Of a DNA stretch of 64,000 nucleotides, positions 49,962 through 60,642 are shown one piece after another. The translations under genes and the position numbers were made by a program. Origin of the DNA: Takifugu bimaculatus (Eukaryota; Chordata; Actinopteri; Tetraodontiformes; Tetraodontidae); contig CP034992.1 of the NCBI GenBank assembly GCA_004026145.2, positions 15,045,205 through 15,109,204 of the forward strand, read 5' to 3'. Under the pieces are notes generated by a model. It searched no databases and was not told where the DNA came from. It worked only from the letters and a program-made list of their open reading frames with translations. Numbering within the stretch: position 1 is the stretch's first letter; the number at the start of each line of letters is the position of its first letter.

Positions 49962-51305
49962 CACTGGCCTGAGATCAGTAGTGTGAAATCACAATCAATC
50001 AGTCTTTATTTGTATAGCGTCTGTTACAATCAAAATTGTTTCTCGGCACTTTACAGAACCCCAGGGCCTAACCCCAAACAAGCAACAGTGGCAAGGAAAA
50101 ACTCCCCTTTAACAGGAAGAAACCTTGAGCAGGACCAGGCTTATGTAGGGGGGCCCTCCTGCTGATTGCCTGCTGGCTAGAGAGAGAGGAGAAGGGGGGA
50201 GGACAGGTAGAGGATAGAATAGGTAGGAGAGGAGAGGTAGGAGAGGAGAGGAGAGGTAGAAGAGGAGAGGAGAGAATAGGTGTAGATCATAGAAAATACA
50301 TACAGAAATACATTATATTAAGTAAAGTAAGCTGCCAGGTAGAGTGTGAGATCAGTACCGTTAGAGCTGTAGTTTGAGGTCACTAGCGTGAGATCACTAC
50401 TGTGACCAGTAGTCTCAGGTCAGTAGCATGAGATCACTAGTATGAGATCACTTGCGTAGGACCACTAGGGCGGGATCACTAGTGTGTGATCAGTAGAATG
50501 AGGTCAATATCATGAGATATCAAGGGTGGGATCACTAGCGTGAGGTAATTAGAATGAGATCACTAATGTGGGATCACTAGCATGAGATCGCTAGTAAGGG
50601 ATCATTAGCCTGATATCACTAGTGTGAGATGACTAGCATAACATCACTAGTGTGGGATCACTAGTGTGAGACCACTAGCTTGAGGTCACCAAGATATGAT
50701 CACGAGCTGATTTTACTGATCACTAATGTGATCAGTGTGTGATGGAATAGTGACATCAGGCTAGTCATCTCACACTAGTGATCTCATGCTAGTGATCCCA
50801 CATTAGTGATCTCATTTTAATTATCTCACGCTCGGGATCCCACTGTCGTGATCCCACGCTAGTGACCTCATTCTACTGATCACACAATAGTGATCTCATG
50901 CTAGTGACTCCACACAAGTGAGCTCACCCTAGAAATCCCATGCTAGTGACCTCATACTAATAATCATACTAGTGATCTCACACTACTGACCTGAGACTAC
51001 TGATCACAGTAGTGATCTCATGCTCATTTTACTGATCACTAATGTGATTAATGTCACTAATGTGATCAGTAAAATGAGGTCACTAGCGTGGGATCATTTG
51101 CGTGACATCATTACCCTGAGATGACTAGCGTGAAATCACTAGTGTGAGATCGCTAGTTAGATCAGTAGAATGACATCACTAGCATAAGATCACTAGTGTG
51201 TGATCACTAGTGTGATCAGTCAAATGAGGTTACTAGAGTGGGATCACTAGTGTGGGATCACTAGCATAAGATCACTAGTGTGAGATCACTATTGTGAGAT
51301 CACCC
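49962..51305. repeat. GATCACTAG satellite with strand switches
   Basis: The array is made of diverged units of roughly 15-18 bp around TGTGAGATCACTAGC. From about 50345 to 50700 the units read in one sense, from about 50755 to 51015 mainly as the reverse complement (CTAGTGATCTCACAC), and from about 51040 to 51305 in the first sense again. A few units also lie left of the dispersed repeat (49962-49992). A compact hairpin with 17-bp exact arms marks one switch (51023-51039 and 51062-51078). The array has no coding potential. Confidence 0.88.
49993..50340 (+). repeat. Dispersed teleost repeat inserted in the satellite
   Basis: The phrases TTTATTTGTATAGCG, CGGCACTTTACAGA, CAAGGAAAAACTCCCCTTTA and GGAAGAAACCTTGAGCAGGA are characteristic of a high-copy fish interspersed repeat that often appears in spurious gene models. 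I cannot assign a class with certainty (SINE-like, or the tail of a larger element). A GAGAGG purine-rich simple repeat (50185-50275) follows. GATCACTAG-type units flank both sides, so the repeat landed within the satellite. Confidence 0.65.
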
Positions 51306-53095
51306 GTGACAAATTTTTACATGGGTTTTTAAGCTCAAGCTTGTCTCATATTTAATACATGCAAACATGACACCCCGTTTCTGTTATCAATTTTACATTT
51401 TTTACCTGAGTGGAGCTTCATTTATGATGATTTTATTCATAAAAGATGCCAAACATCAAAATTCTTGAAGCTTCTATGAATCCCATTTATCACTCCTGTG
51501 ATCTATGAATCTGCAATCATGGGAAATTGGCAGCTTTGGGGTTTCCTCCCAACTCTGTCGCAGAGATGAGGGGTGAGTTATAAAACAGGAAAAACCAATT
51601 CAAAGTGCAACAGGAAGTGGAAAATGTCAGGCAAACTGAGGAGCAGCTGGGAGACAAAGTCTGGACATACTGGGACACTGCATCTAATCTACAGGCTTTA
51701 ATGGACAACAATTAATTAACTGTGATTAGCTGTGATGTGACTGTTAATTAGCTGGGATACTAAGATGTTATACAATGACCCCAGGTCCTGTTTCACTATC
51801 CAACATTTGGATTTAAAGTTGTTTGATGCGCATGACTTCACAAAGACTTTTGTTTTGACATTTGACTGGATCCCCTTTACACACGGTACAGGAAGTTATA
51901 CAATAGGTGCATGTGGGAGAGGAAGCTAAACACTGGTGGCTCCAACTTCTGGCCTTCATCTCCTGTGGCTCATCCACACAAGATGAAAGGGGGCCAATGC
52001 CGGTGCTGCTGAGGTGGACCTGGTCTTGAGTAGCAAAAACCTCATCAAAGATCATGAGTAAGCAGAAGGCTCCAGGGATGAGCATTTGTGGGTGATCCAG
52101 GGGAGGTGAAGTGAGACTCGATTCAAGAACCATACCAACCACAATGGACCAATCAGCTGGAAGGTTGTCACTCTTTGATTTCAATATTGAAACCACAGCG
52201 AGAACTCAGCGGTGGGGTCACCTGATGGCAAAACCTTCTGCACCAGTAACACACCACACACTGGTTAACACCAGCCGACCAGAGGGAGAACTCCTGAACC
52301 AACCCAGTTCATTGAGGAGAGCTGAATGGGGACAGAAGATCTGGAGGGATGAAGATGTGATGAGTGAGGTGTGGCTGCACGTGTGTGAAGATCCAGCCGG
52401 AGCAGCTTTCTGTGGCTTCATGATGTCTGCTTTGGTTTGAGCCTCTCAACTGTTTTTTTTCATGCAACAACAGAGAAACATCAGATGGAACCTGTTCTGA
52501 GCTCCTCACAGAGCAGCTCAGGAGAAGATGGTGGAGGTGAAGCACACGGTGTCACACACCACATCACACACTTGATTCCCCCTATAGCCCCTCCCACAGG
52601 TGGTTCAGCTCAGCCAGACTTAAAAATTGTGGTACCAGTCCTCCCCCGGTCCCAAACGAGTGCCGAGTATGATCAGAGCTTTCTGCTGCACCAGGACATG
52701 AAACTCTCTGTTCTTCATTACTGTGCAAGTCTTTTGTAATGTAGCTGAGCTAATGAACACATTACCTGAGGCCAGTCAAACCAGTAGCTCTTCTTCTATG
52801 GTGGCGTGGTGTCTGGCTGGTGTTTTATAAGGTTTTTCAGCAGTTTATTCAGCAGACACCCACAAGACTGTCAAACTCTTAGCAGCTTTTTTGCCCATTT
52901 GCTTCCTGTTTTTCTACCCTGATGGACTCGGATATTTGTTATGCTGGCCATGCAATCGTCTCTATTTGAGTGAAGTCACCTGATAGAGGATGGTGGTGGC
53001 AGTCAAAACTCACCTCAGAGTTAACAGCAAGGATGTGGCGACAGTAAACTTCTCTATAGGACTAGGTGTTAGAGTCCCGACCTATTCATGGCAAG
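51306..53095. other. Non-coding stretch
   Basis: No exon or transposon is recognised. Open frames at 51813-52196 (minus, 127 codons) and 52111-52440 (plus, 109 codons) have no motifs. The right edge adjoins the 3' end of the R2/HERO-like LINE, whose boundary is not exact. Confidence 0.4.
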
Positions 53096-53287
53096 TGAAG
53101 AAGACTTAGATGGAGCGGGATTGGCACTCATGATCCTGTGGCGTCACCAGCTCGACACATCATCAGTTGTGTGCCTTGGTATCATTAGGTGTTTCAGCCA
53201 TTTAAACACAAGACACCCTCCACCAAGGTTGGCCCACCACAGGCTGATCAAACCTGGGTGTATGTGTTGCACAATGGCACCACATGG

Positions 53288-54601
53288 TCACTTGGCCGCC
53301 CACAATATGTCCCTCCGTTTCAACCACAGCCAGTGACTGCTTTGCTCTGCTGTGGCAGTGAGCTCTTTTACTGCCCTCCGTTGGGCCTGCCCTCTGATGC
53401 CCATTTCCTTCAGGAGCTTTGTGGTGGTTCTGGAAACAAAGCCTCTGCAGCGTACCTCCACAGGCCACACTTTTACACTCCAGCCCCGCCCCTCTGCTTC
53501 AGCTGCTAGGTTCGCATAACGTAGCCTCTTCCGTTCGTATGCCTCACCGATTGCCTCCTCCCATGGGACGGTGAGCTCCGCGATGAAGACGCGCCAACAG
53601 GATTTGGACCATAGGACCAGGTCTGGGCGCAAGTTGGTAACTGCGACTTCAGATGGAAAAATAAGCCTCTGGCTGAGGTCCACCCGCATTACCCAGTCTC
53701 AGGCAACGGTGAGTGCGCCGGCCTCCGGAGGAGCTGGCTTACTCCCTCATTTCTCCCCTCCCCGAACGAAGGACATTTTCCATGGGGCAACAGGTTGGGA
53801 ATTTGGAGGCATGGAATTGATCTTTACCCTCCTTTTCTCAGGTTCAGCCGCCAAGTACTTCAATACTTGATTGTGGTGCCAGGTGTACCTTCCTTGAGTC
53901 AGGCTGATCTTACAACCCACCAAGATGTGCTTGAGGCTTGCAGATGTTGCACACTGTGGACAGGCTGGTTCTTCTCCATACCAGAGGTGTAAGTTGGTTG
54001 GAGAGGGAAGGACATCGTACACGGCTCTAATGGTGAAACTAAGCCTGCTAGACTCCATGCTCCACAACTCGCTCCATGTAATTCTCCTCTCAACACCCTC
54101 CCACTTCATCCAGCAGCCTTGCTGTGCTTGAGAGACCGCTTTGGCGCACCTAGCTGCTTCCTCCTGATGGCGCACATCCTCCACTACCATGTGCCGCCGT
54201 TCGGCTGGGGTAGCTTTTTGCCATGTAGGTGTTGTTGCTTCCATGCCAAGGCCGTTCCTGCCATGCTGGACATGCCCTACTATATCCCGGTGCCTCAGGC
54301 TGGTTTTTGCTTCTGCGACCACTGCCGATGGCTTCCATTTCCTTCCCGTTGCTAGGGTTGGAGCAGCACCTCTGACAAAGGGATCCCGGGATTCAGTAAG
54401 AGTCATTTCTAGTCTTGCTTTGGCACATTTATACTCCTCCACCAGGCTCGAGACTGGGAGGGAGAGGACTCCATTGCCGTACAAGCCTATGCTGCTAAGA
54501 CATCTTGGTAGTCCGAGCCGCTTCCTCACCTGCACATTCACCTGTCTCTCCAGCCGGTTGGCATGAGATAAAGTTACCTCATAGATGGAAATTGGCCACA
54601 T
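53288..54601 (-). pseudogene. CCHC motif and restriction-like endonuclease domain of the RLE LINE
   Basis: The 54601-53747 piece continues from the thumb (YEVTLSHANRLERQVNVQVR, KRLGLPRCLSS), then RHRDIVGHVQHGRNGLG, then CPQCATSASLKHILVGCK followed by HH, the CCHC motif that precedes the nuclease. After stops near 53700-53750, the next frame (53689-53288) has the nuclease signature LRPDLVLWS (PD), ELTVPWEEAI (E), YERKRLRYA (K) and VEVRCRGFVSR. In this group the domain nicks the target DNA. All expected catalytic residues appear present. Confidence 0.85.
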
Positions 54602-54631
54602 GAGCCAAGGTAGCAGCCCAAACTGAAAGCA

Positions 54632-55748
54632 CTACAGTTTCAGTTTTCCAGGGAGAGCAGTACTGTTGATCTGCCTGAGGCCACTGATGGTGTCCTGCTT
54701 GAGTTGCTCCACCTGCTTTGAGTCTTTGAGCTCTGCACTGTACCAGCGGCCAAGACTTTCAATAGGCTTCTCCAAAATTGTTGGTACTGGCTCATTAATA
54801 TGGAACCTCTCATTAGCAAGCTGTCCTTTGACAATAGAGATGCTGCCAGATTTGATTGGTTTAATCTCCATCCGTGCCCATTGAATGTTTTTCTGGAGTT
54901 TATCCAGTAGGCGTTTGGTGCATGCCCTTGTTGTTGTTATTGTTGTCATGTCATCCATGTACGCCCTAATTGGAGGAAGACACAATCCATTCTTCAACCG
55001 TTCCCCTCCAACCACCCAACGAGATGCTCGAATGATGAGCTCTATTGCCATGGTAAACGCTAGTGGGGAGATGGTGCAGCCCGCCATAATGCCAACCTCG
55101 AGATGCTGCCAAGCAGTTGTGCTAGCTTGTGCTTTCACACAAAACTGAAGGTCCTGGAAGTAGGCTTTGACGAGCCGTGTGATGCCCTCTGGGACTTGGA
55201 AGAAAGTGAAAGCTGTCCACAACACCTCATGAGGTACAGACCCGAAAGCATTGGCCAGATCCAGAAAAACCACATGCAGGTCTTTCTTTTCCTTCCTCGC
55301 CATCTGTATCTGATGCCAGATGATATTTGTGTGTTCCAGACAGCCTGAGAATCCACTTATGCCTGCTTTCTGCACAGAGGTGTCGACAAAGTTGTTCTGC
55401 TGCGAAAAAGCTGAAAGCCTCTGAGCCACAACACTGAAGAATATCTTTCCTTCCACATTCCAGATTGATCTGGTGAAATTGATCGATGGTTGAAGAATTC
55501 TTCTCTTTGGGAATCAGGATCCCTCCTGCCCTTCTCCATGCCTTTAGTATTATCCCTTTTTCCCATGCCATTCTCATCAGCTTCCAGAGGTGCCTTAAGA
55601 CATCTGGCGTGTTCTTATGAAGCCTATAAGGGACGCCATTGGGCCCAGGGGCTGATGCTGCTCTCGCCCGCTTTACTGTGCCCTCAATTTCACTCCATGT
55701 CGGAGGCCTTGTTTCCATCTGGTGCTCAACTGGTTGGATGGGTGGCAT
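54632..55748 (-). pseudogene. Reverse transcriptase of the RLE LINE
   Basis: The fingers region reads ARAASAPGPNGVPYRLHKNT and AWRRAGGILIPKEKN (55500-55680). After a frameshift near 55460 come the motif A stretch LHVVFLDLANAFGSVPHEVL (catalytic D), motif B IMAGCTISPLAFTMAIE and motif C AYMDDMT, with both aspartates kept. The thumb-side phrases SLGRWYSAELKDS and LPGKLKL follow to 54632. Retention of DD and AGC-ISPL shows that the catalytic centre itself is undamaged; frame breaks elsewhere inactivate the gene. Confidence 0.88.
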
Positions 55749-55910
55749 GTCATCCGGAATTCAGGCTGGTACATGCCTCTGATTGTATGAGTAAGTCTTC
55801 CTCAGATGCTCCTCTAGTTCCCTTATGGGTGCTTTGAGGATCCCAGATTTCTCCTTGACAAAGAGGGCTTTCACAAACTTGTAGGGATCTCTGTAGAAGG
55901 AAGTCCTCAC

Positions 55911-56684
55911 TCACTCCTTCTTCTTGTGTTGCTTTCTCAAGCACTCAGCTCTTCTCAGTGTTGCCAGACATTGCTTGAGGTCGCCTTGTAGTGCCTCAAG
56001 TCCTTTCCTCTCTGCTTCGGCGGCCTTCTTCCACTGTTTTCTCAGACATCTTCTTTCCTTCACAAGCCTTTCAATCTCTCGCTGCCTCCTGGACTTGAGA
56101 TGAGCTGGTTCCTTCTGCAACTTAAGGTTCCCGCTTTTCACCCCAAATCTCTCTGCCCCATAGCTGTAGATGATTTCCCAAATCTTGTCGAGCTTCTTCT
56201 CCACACCTCCTTTCATGCCTTCCAGGAGGTGCAAAAGGTCTATGTTAATGGTTTTCCACTCCTCTTTTTGGCAGGATTTAGGCCACAAAATTTGAGGTTT
56301 TCATCCCTCCAGCTTCCTCTCTACTGCTGGCTGTGGCTGGATGGGCTCTATGCTCACGTCCATCGGTGGATCCATGCCTGGTTGAGCTTTGTCTGGGGTT
56401 CTGATACCCTGTGGACTGTGGTGATTATCCTGCCACTGGGCTTCAATCGACCGATTTGCCCTTCCTCTGAGGAAGTAGTGGTCAATGCGAGGCCCCTCAC
56501 TTAGCTCTCTCAGGCACTTTTTCCTACCCTGGTGGATCTCGAGGCCTTTCTCTGATGTTATCTTTTTCCAGCCGCAGATGCAGCTCTGTAGCTTGCATCC
56601 TGCCGTTGCTCCATTACCTGCCATGCTAAGCTTTTGATTCATTGTCATTTCCGTTGCAAGTTTCTTTACCGTGTGGACCGCCAA
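55911..56684 (-). pseudogene. N-terminal zinc finger and basic region of the RLE LINE
   Basis: Residues 36-57 of the frame opening at 56684 read CICGWKKITSEKGLEIHQGR and then KKC, a C-x-C...H-x4-C arrangement like the N-terminal zinc finger of R2-group proteins, which contacts target DNA. A frameshift near 56290 leads into a second piece with EEWKTINIDLLHLLEG and a Lys/Arg/Glu-rich stretch of probable coiled-coil (LKSRRQREIERLVKERRCLR) at 55911-56288. Confidence 0.75.
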
Positions 56685-56690
56685 CGAAAA

Positions 56691-57985
56691 ACTCTAAAAA
56701 CTCTACTTTCATCCAAATAGCTATTTAGTAAAAGTGTTGTGATAACACATCAAACTAAGAGTTTAACAGGGTTGTGGCAGGCTCATACACAGGCACCACC
56801 TTTGGTGTTTGCCCGATAAAGCTATTATATTTGGATTTGGCTATCATAAATGATTAACAATGATCAAAGATAATGATTTATTGTTAAGTAATTAAATCTA
56901 AGTGTATTAGACCACCTCGGGGCATCACCCTTTTGAGAAGGGAAAAGATAGATGTGTTAAATTGGTCTCATTAAATACACCAGTTTGTCAATTTAGCACT
57001 CTAACTAATAATTTACATAATTACTACAACCAAAGTTACTAGTGAGGTTTAGAGGATTTTTGAGGATTAGAGGTAGCATCTGGGGGTCCTTAGGAGCAGT
57101 GAAGAGAGTGGAGGAGGTAGGAAAGGCAAGAGCTGAGCGACAAGAGAGCTTCAGTTTGACAACAAAAGCCCCCCCCCCCCCAGTTTAATGAGTTTATGAC
57201 TGAGTTTTTGACTCATATATAAAAAAAAACATTTGTAGTTGCTCGTGGAAAGAGTCTCTGAGAAAATACGGCTGTTAAGGTGGCTGGAGATGACGGCACA
57301 AGGACCTTCTCCTGACTCGGTGCAACATGGTGAGGGTCATCACCTGAAATGTGGTATTGTTATTAGAAATAAATTTAAAAATGAGACTCCAAAAATATTA
57401 AACACTAGACTTTTGTGATTTGTAATTCCAAAAAAAAAAGTTTTTCTGAAATGATCTCACTTGGAGATAAAGCTGAATGTTCTGGGTGGAGACAAAACTT
57501 GGCAGGTGTTCTAGGTAGGTGTGGAGGTGCCTAGGACACCTTCAGATAGGGATACAGCATCAACAAAACAAAAAATGAAAAGAAAAAAAGATAATATAAT
57601 GGATAAATATCCAGTATAAACTAGAATTGACTGCCAAAGTCATGGAGTTTTTATTTTTGCAAATCGAACAATAGCATTACCCTTACAGGTGCACAACTTT
57701 TTGAATTTTGAAGGAAAAACACTTACCAATGCAAAATGATCTAACAAGTATTTTTACCAACACATTTATTATTAATAAAGCACCGATGTCGATTTTGGAA
57801 GGTGAAGATTGGAAGATAAATTAACCCTATCGTTGCTCTTTAAAAATATTATAATTTTTTTGAAGCTTGAGATATACAGTATTAGAAATACAAACACGCT
57901 TTTTGAACCAATACAATTTTCAAAATATTTGTTGATGAGCGTGTACCGTATGTCATTTATACGATAACATCGATATACTGGATGA
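56691..57985. other. AT-rich non-coding stretch
   Basis: No exon recognised. It includes a 13-C run (57169-57181) and several A runs. Part may be 5' untranslated sequence of the RLE LINE, but I cannot define a boundary. Confidence 0.4.
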
Positions 57986-57989
57986 TCAA

Positions 57990-58152
57990 TATTATTAATT
58001 CCGACGTACTTGAACGCAGCAGCAAGACTTTTTATGCCTTGACGGGACTTGTAGTTTTATAACTTAACGTGGTTAGTTTTGCTGCCCTGCCGCCTTGCAC
58101 GTACGGCCTCATTTCCCACAATTCCAAAGTGCAACTTCTTACAGCGTATGAG
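57990..58152 (+). promoter_or_regulatory. Candidate promoter and first exon with splice donor
   Basis: On the minus strand near 58040-58065 the sequence reads AAAACTACAAGTCCCGTCAA, close to the ZNF143/THAP11-type promoter motif ACTACAATTCCCA. A second partial match, TTTCCCACAATTCC, lies on the plus strand near 58110. ATGAG|GTGAGT, a good splice donor (GT at 58153-58154), follows. The stretch has more CpG than its AT-rich surroundings. Together these could mark the start of a plus-strand gene extending beyond the window. No conserved peptide supports it. Confidence 0.3.
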
Positions 58153-58217
58153 GTGAGTGTTCACTGCGCCCAAGTGTGATGCGAATGTTTTGCTAGATCT
58201 ACGAGAGTGATCATGTT

Positions 58218-58787
58218 ATGCTTGAATGTGCTTTTAATGATTTTTTTAAAATGATAGTATTGACATTTTACCGAGCACGCAACATCACGCACTGGTTGGG
58301 ATTGGCGACACGCGCTTTAGAAAGTCTCTTTAAATTAGCCGAGCCGGCTAACATGACAAAACACACACAGTGCAGAGTGTGTCTGTCAAAACGTTTGAAA
58401 CACACACACAGACACATTACAACGTCTGTACCTGCGTGCCTCATCAAACTGTGTTACAGGTTGTATTGTGTTCTCATTTATGATTCTATTATTTTTATTA
58501 TTCTACACGAATCTACACAATTGTGTGTAGATTTAGGCTCCACTGAGTGCATTTCAAATACATTTAGGTCAGAAGGTAACTTGAATTTTCTGTCAAACCT
58601 TCAGCAGCTGGACTGTCAAATTATGGAAGCCTGCACATATTTATGTTTGAAACATCAGGCTCCTAAATCTCACCCTGTCAAAATGAAATTAATAATTCAG
58701 TACCTGGTGTGGAGAAAAAGGCCTGATTTCTTGTTGGTGGCCATTTACATTGATATGCAGTGCCGTCGGCTCTGTGTATTTAAATAA
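58218..58787 (+). other. 189-codon open frame, unrecognised, probably chance
   Basis: This is the longest uninterrupted frame outside recognised repeats and LINEs. It reads MLECAFNDFFKMIVLTFYRA at the start and has Cys-rich hydrophobic stretches around residues 75-105, but no family motif. The stop codon overlaps AAATAAAGC, a polyadenylation-signal-like word. A frame of this length is expected by chance about once in 64 kb of six-frame DNA at average composition, so I do not call a gene. Confidence 0.2.
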
Positions 58788-58799
58788 AGCATTAAGGCT

Positions 58800-59894
58800 A
58801 GATCATTAGTTTTATGACAGTGGATCCCTCAGATCCTCTGACCTGCATCCACGTGGAGAAGCGCAGAGAGACTTATCTTCCATTTATCATGCTATGAGCA
58901 TCCTGGCAAAGTTAATTTGGTTCCTCCTGCTTCACGTATAATTCCCTAAACGTGTGTCCGTGCGAGCTGCTCGCTCGACACGCAGACATGTGGGTGTATT
59001 GTTTCGCCTAATCTCTCTCCCTGACCACATTAGGTCCAGCCTTGGTAGCGGAGCAGTGTGATGCAAATGTCCTCAAGGTGAACTGGAGCCAATGATGGAG
59101 GAGCTAAAAGGTGCCTGTTTTCAGGGCAGAACTATGTTTGAATATCTTTGTTGTAGTGAGTGTGAGCATCAGGATGACAGGGAGAATAAACACTGGAGCT
59201 CCTCCTCACACAGGAAGTGCCAAATATGTTCAGTAGAGTAGAATAAAGCAAAGGTGCATGAGTGTTATTGCACATTTACGGAAAAGCAACCCAAATTCCA
59301 TCAGGTATATACCCAGAGCCCATATAAACCCAGTTTGAGGACAGTCAAGTACGGGTAACTTTATGGCAATAAAAGTAGTAAAAAGTTGGAGAGTAGCTAC
59401 CCAGGCTGCAAATTTTCCTGTTGGTTTGTATCTGCATGCGCAAGTATACTGCTCGGGGTCAGAATCGCAGCCAAATGATTTTTCATACCTAAGGTCCTTA
59501 GGTCAACATTATGGTGAGGAGAACTGGGCTCTGCTGCTCGTCCGGCTGAATATCAATGCTGCATTGGCTCCCTCAGCACTGCGCAAAATTCCATCAGAAA
59601 TCATATCCGTCCATGGTCCTGTTCCTGCAGGCACAGAGAGAAGAACTTTGGCCCAGGTCGTTGTGTGCAGCTCAGGGTAAAGCAGGCGGTGTGCTGCAGT
59701 TGTTTCAGCTAATCATCACATTCTTCATCTCCTGAAGGCCTCAGTCTACCAGTGTTGCACATGAAGTTTCAGAGCACTCAAATAACACAAACGTCAATAA
59801 ACCCCCAATCAAAGAGTGCAAATGTCCAACCAGGTTGATCACACGGTAAAAGGTCAGACTTCATATGTGCAGGTTTAGTTAAGGTGAATCAGCC
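58800..59894. other. Non-coding; contains a 24-nt Penelope-like footprint
   Basis: No exon is recognised. At 59334-59357 the 24-nt phrase beginning TTTGAGGACAGTC is identical to part of the GIY-YIG region of the Penelope-like copy at 63314-63337 (opposite strand). Confidence 0.45.
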
Positions 59895-59902
59895 ATCTGG
59901 AC

Positions 59903-60634
59903 CAATGTTCCCTCTAAGCTGCGCCCTTGCACAATCGCGCACTGCTTGCACATACTCAGCGCACAAGAAAATCTATGCAGCGCACAAAATAAAATTAAAC
60001 AGAAACGTATTAATTAATATCTAATTTTAGAACTTATATAATCTAGTTAATTAGACCAGTAATATTGTTTTCTGTAGCATTTCACAACGTAACTCAATGA
60101 GCGACAGGTGTCCAGCCAATAATACGATACAGTTACGCTACGCAGCCAATCACAGTGTTTGCGTATGTGCCCTGCCTTTACTCGCCGTGCAGGTTAGCTA
60201 TTTAACAACAGTGCAGCGGAGTTAAGAGATGCAAATGCTCATCCCTTATCATGGCGAAATGAACGGACAGAGACACATCCACTCATCAAGCCAAAATAAA
60301 AAAGAAATGCGGTTCTTTTAAGATCGAATGGCTGTCGGAGTATGTGCAAATAGAAGAACAAGCGGTGAAACTGAGTGAGCCAAAGCAGGACTCTCACATA
60401 TAACATACGGTAGTACACATCTCATGAACAACAAGATTTTTGTCTTTTTCATTTTATGTGCTGCTGTCATTTGATTCTTTTAATAAGCCATGTAACTTGA
60501 TCCAAGGTTTTGAACAAGCCTGCTATTGGTGTGTGGCCACAGCGTACCCATCTGATGTTGCTCACAGTGGTCCTCAGTGTGCTCTGGGAGCTTGTGTGTC
60601 TGCTCAGACACATGAAAAATTATAGAGAACATTG
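59903..60634 (+). mobile_element. hAT-superfamily non-autonomous element
   Basis: The ends CAATGTTCCCTCTAA (59903-59917) and TTATAGAGAACATTG (60620-60634) are inverted repeats of 15 bp with 2 mismatches. An exact 8-bp duplication ATCTGGAC flanks them (59895-59902 and 60635-60642), the hallmark of hAT insertion. The left end continues CTAAGCTGCGC, as in Zaphod-like vertebrate hAT families. Near 60250-60390 a relic reads KKKCGSFKIEWLSEYVQIEE, like the start of a hAT transposase. The remaining transposase is missing. The element is 732 bp long and intact at its ends. Confidence 0.9.
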
Positions 60635-60642
60635 ATCTGGAC

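Larger units (their letters stand above)
53100..56690 (-). mobile_element. RLE-type LINE (R2/HERO-like), nearly full length, inactive
   Basis: Reading right to left, a single ancestral open frame shows an N-terminal zinc finger, a basic coiled-coil-like region, reverse transcriptase, a CCHC-type cysteine/histidine motif and a C-terminal restriction-like endonuclease of the PD-(D/E)xK type. This architecture defines the early-branching LINEs (R2, R4, NeSL, CRE, HERO), which often insert at specific sites. The single N-terminal finger and the sequence flavour suggest HERO or R2, but this is inference. Frameshifts near 53.7, 54.6, 55.46, 55.75, 55.93 and 56.29 kb, plus stops, make it inactive. 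The exact ends and target duplication were not determined. Confidence 0.85.

Noticed and set aside
49962..51305. Possible CRISPR-like or regulatory repeat array
   Set aside because: The units are diverged, unspaced and on both strands, and the genome is vertebrate. It is a satellite.
53571..56504. Plus-strand frames of 67-134 codons across the RLE LINE
   Set aside because: They are antisense shadows of the reverse transcriptase and nuclease frames.
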